Positions 4,624 through 6,329 of a DNA stretch of 6,329 nt are shown here, piece after piece. The notes below the pieces were generated by a model. That model was given only the letters and a program-made list of their open reading frames with translations, made no database searches and was not told the DNA's origin. Position 1 is the stretch's first letter. Each line of letters opens with the position of its first letter. This DNA is from Pseudomonadota bacterium (lineage in GTDB: Bacteria > Pseudomonadota > Alphaproteobacteria > Acetobacterales > Acetobacteraceae), in the NCBI GenBank assembly GCA_021779655.1, contig JAJYAF010000131.1, positions 1 through 6,329 of the forward strand. The letters run 5' to 3'. A program made the position numbers and the translations under genes.

Positions 4624-5571
4624 ATGACCCATTCCCCCAACCGCGACACGCTGGAACGCTGGCTTTCGGGCGACCGGGTCAATCCGCTGCCGGCCGCCCC
4701 CGGCAAGGCGCCGGCCATCTCCTTCGAATTCATCCCTCCGAAAACAGCGGCGCTGGAAACCCAGCTCTGGCACTGCATCGAACGGCTGGCGCCGCTTAAG
4801 CCGCGTTTCGTGTCCGTGACCTACGGTGCCGGCGGCAGCACGCAGGAGCGCACCCACGCCACCGTGCTGCGCATCGTGCGGGAAACCGATCTCATCCCGG
4901 CCGCGCATCTGACCTGCGTGGGCGCGACACGGGAGGCGGTGGACGAGGTCGCGAGACGCTACTGGGAGGCTGGCGTGCGCCATATCGTCGCGCTCCGGGG
5001 CGATCCTCCCAAGGGCGAGACCTACACCCCCTTCCCCGGCGGCTATGCCTATGCGGCGGATCTGGTCGCCGGGTTGAAGCGCGTGGCGGATTTCGAAATC
5101 TCGGTCGCCGCCTATCCGGAAACCCACCCGCAGGCGGCCTCTCCGGAAGCGGATCTGGACAATCTGAAGCGCAAGCTGGACGCCGGCGCCACCCGCGCCA
5201 TCACCCAGCTTTTCTACGACAACGCAACCTTCCTGCGCTTCCTGGACCGCGCGCTGGCCGCCGGCATTACCGCCCCCATCGTCCCCGGCATCATGCCGGT
5301 CTCCAACTATGCCGCCGCCGTGAAATTCTGCGAAGGCTGCGGCGCCGCGCCGCCCTACTGGATGGCGGAGATGTTCGAGGGCCTGGACGACGACCCCGAG
5401 ACCCGCCGCATGGTCGGCTCGGCCGCGGCCGCCGAACAGGTGCGGACGCTCCAGGCCAACGGCATCGACGAATTTCATCTCTACACGATCAACCGCCCCG
5501 ACCTGGTTTACGCGATCTCCCGCGTCCTGGGCGTCAAGCCCAAGCCGCAAGCCGGCATGAACGGGCATTGA
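4624..5571 (+). CDS. metF: 5,10-methylenetetrahydrofolate reductase
   Basis: A 315-residue FAD-dependent cytoplasmic TIM-barrel enzyme that reduces methylene-tetrahydrofolate to methyl-tetrahydrofolate, the methyl donor for methionine synthase. The E. coli enzyme has about 296 residues, so this one is slightly longer, mainly at the N-terminus. Key motifs are SFEFIPPK with the catalytic-type Glu35, FVSVTYGAGGST, HLTCVG, and VALRGDPP with Asp127 at the folate/flavin site. Further on are AAYPETHP, the TQLFYDNATF block with its conserved Gln, PGIMPV, and FHLYTINRPDL near the C-terminus. The ATG at 4624 is the last start before conserved sequence. The ribosome-binding site is weak (purines GAGAAAAG around 4605), and the open frame extends upstream to 4462 without conserved features. 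It is divergent from mlaA. The helicase gene starts 43 bp after its stop. No methionine synthase gene lies in the window. Confidence 0.95.
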   Translation: MTHSPNRDTLERWLSGDRVNPLPAAPGKAPAISFEFIPPKTAALETQLWHCIERLAPLKPRFVSVTYGAGGSTQERTHATVLRIVRETDLIPAAHLTCVGATREAVDEVARRYWEAGVRHIVALRGDPPKGETYTPFPGGYAYAADLVAGLKRVADFEISVAAYPETHPQAASPEADLDNLKRKLDAGATRAITQLFYDNATFLRFLDRALAAGITAPIVPGIMPVSNYAAAVKFCEGCGAAPPYWMAEMFEGLDDDPETRRMVGSAAAAEQVRTLQANGIDEFHLYTINRPDLVYAISRVLGVKPKPQAGMNGH

Positions 5572-5614
5572 CCGGCACGGTTTTTGGCTTTCACGCGGAA
5601 CAGCGCTTCTCTCC

Positions 5615-6329
5615 ATGACTTATCTGGAAGGTCTCAATCAGGCGCAGCGCGAGGCCGTGGAGGCAACCGAGGGGCCGGTGCTGGTGCTGGCCGGCGCCGG
5701 CACCGGCAAAACCCGCGTGCTGACGACGCGCTTCGCGCATATCCTGCTGACCAGACGCGCCTTCCCCAACCAGGTTCTTGCCGTGACCTTCACCAACAAG
5801 GCGGCGCGCGAGATGCGCGAGCGGGTGATGAAGCTCCTCGGCACGCCGGTGGAAGGGCTGTGGCTCGGAACCTTCCACGCGCTGGCCGCGCGCATGCTGC
5901 GCCGCTTTGCCGAACGCGCCGGCCTTGCCGGTAACTTCTCCATCCTGGATAGCGACGATCAGCTCCGGCTCCTGAAACAGGTAATGGAGGCCGCGCGCCT
6001 GGACGCCAAGCGCTGGCCGGCCCCGGCGCTGATGGCGCAAATCCAGCGCTGGAAGGATCGCGGCCACATGCCGGGGCGGATTCCGGCAACGGAGGATACG
6101 GATTTCGCCACCGGCCGGGCGCAGGAACTCTATGCCGCCTACCAGGGGCGGCTCAAGACGCTGAACGCCGCCGATTTCGGCGATCTTCTGCTGCTGACCA
6201 CCGACCTCCTGCGCAGCGACCCGGAAGTCCTCGCCACCTATCACCGCGCCTTCCGCTATATCCTGGTGGATGAATACCAGGATACCAATCTCGTGCAGTA
6301 TTACTGGCTGCGGCTGCTGGCGCAGGCCA
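5615..6329 (+). CDS. uvrD: UvrD/PcrA-family DNA helicase, N-terminal part (cut at right edge)
   Basis: The first 238 codons of a superfamily 1A 3'-5' DNA helicase; complete UvrD/PcrA/Rep proteins are usually 650-790 residues, so only about a third is present. These ATP-driven motors unwind DNA in mismatch and nucleotide-excision repair or clear replication conflicts. Visible motifs are the Q-motif LNQAQREAV (residues 7-15), Walker A LAGAGTGKT with Lys32, motif Ia AVTFTNKAAREM, GTFHALAARMLRR, and Walker B motif II VDEYQDTN at residues 218-225 with Asp219-Glu220. The ATG at 5615 leaves only six residues before the Q-motif, as is normal, although no good Shine-Dalgarno precedes it. It is 43 bp after metF and may be co-transcribed. 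UvrD and PcrA cannot be told apart from this fragment, and Rep-type is possible. Confidence 0.93.
   Translation, partial: MTYLEGLNQAQREAVEATEGPVLVLAGAGTGKTRVLTTRFAHILLTRRAFPNQVLAVTFTNKAAREMRERVMKLLGTPVEGLWLGTFHALAARMLRRFAERAGLAGNFSILDSDDQLRLLKQVMEAARLDAKRWPAPALMAQIQRWKDRGHMPGRIPATEDTDFATGRAQELYAAYQGRLKTLNAADFGDLLLLTTDLLRSDPEVLATYHRAFRYILVDEYQDTNLVQYYWLRLLAQA

Noticed and set aside
5569..5588. ACCG/CGGT mini-hairpin plus TTTTT after the metF stop as a terminator
   Set aside because: The stem is only 4 bp with a 3-base loop, too weak for an intrinsic terminator. The T-run alone does not separate metF from uvrD.

Overview
The window is GC-rich chromosomal DNA from a Gram-negative bacterium, most likely an alphaproteobacterium (Rhodospirillales/Acetobacteraceae is a guess from gene content and style, not a demonstrated placement). 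The Gram-negative assignment rests on an outer-membrane lipoprotein of the MlaA family and a periplasmic MlaC-type lipid carrier. All seven protein genes are recognisable housekeeping or envelope genes, two of them cut by the window edges. I see no prophage, CRISPR array, rRNA, tRNA or toxin-antitoxin locus.

Layout, left to right. (1) The N-terminal part of argH (arginine synthesis) runs leftward off the window. Its start codon overlaps the ATG of a rightward gene for a periplasmic TlpA-like thioredoxin (tlpA-like), so the two divergent genes have no intergenic space. (2) About 100 bp later comes a major facilitator transporter of the fosmidomycin-resistance (Fsr) type, also rightward. (3) A 293-bp gap between convergent genes is filled by two tandem copies of a ~126-bp element made of three successive hairpins. 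This is the most unusual structure in the window. (4) Leftward mlaA then mlaC, probably one transcript, encode the outer-membrane lipoprotein and periplasmic carrier of phospholipid transport; the spacer between them holds three contiguous 15-16-bp repeats. (5) A 212-bp divergent region with a strong hairpin precedes rightward metF (methylenetetrahydrofolate reductase, methionine/one-carbon metabolism). (6) 43 bp later begins a UvrD/PcrA-type DNA helicase, cut at the right edge.

The genes do not form one pathway. The only clear functional pair is mlaA-mlaC. tlpA-like/fsr-like and metF/uvrD may be co-transcribed because they are co-directional and close, but nothing in the sequence proves it. 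The candidates for something undescribed are non-coding: the tandem triple-hairpin element between convergent stops, the shared argH/tlpA start site, the repeats before the mlaC ribosome-binding site and the metF leader hairpin. None of them is evidence of a new multi-gene system.
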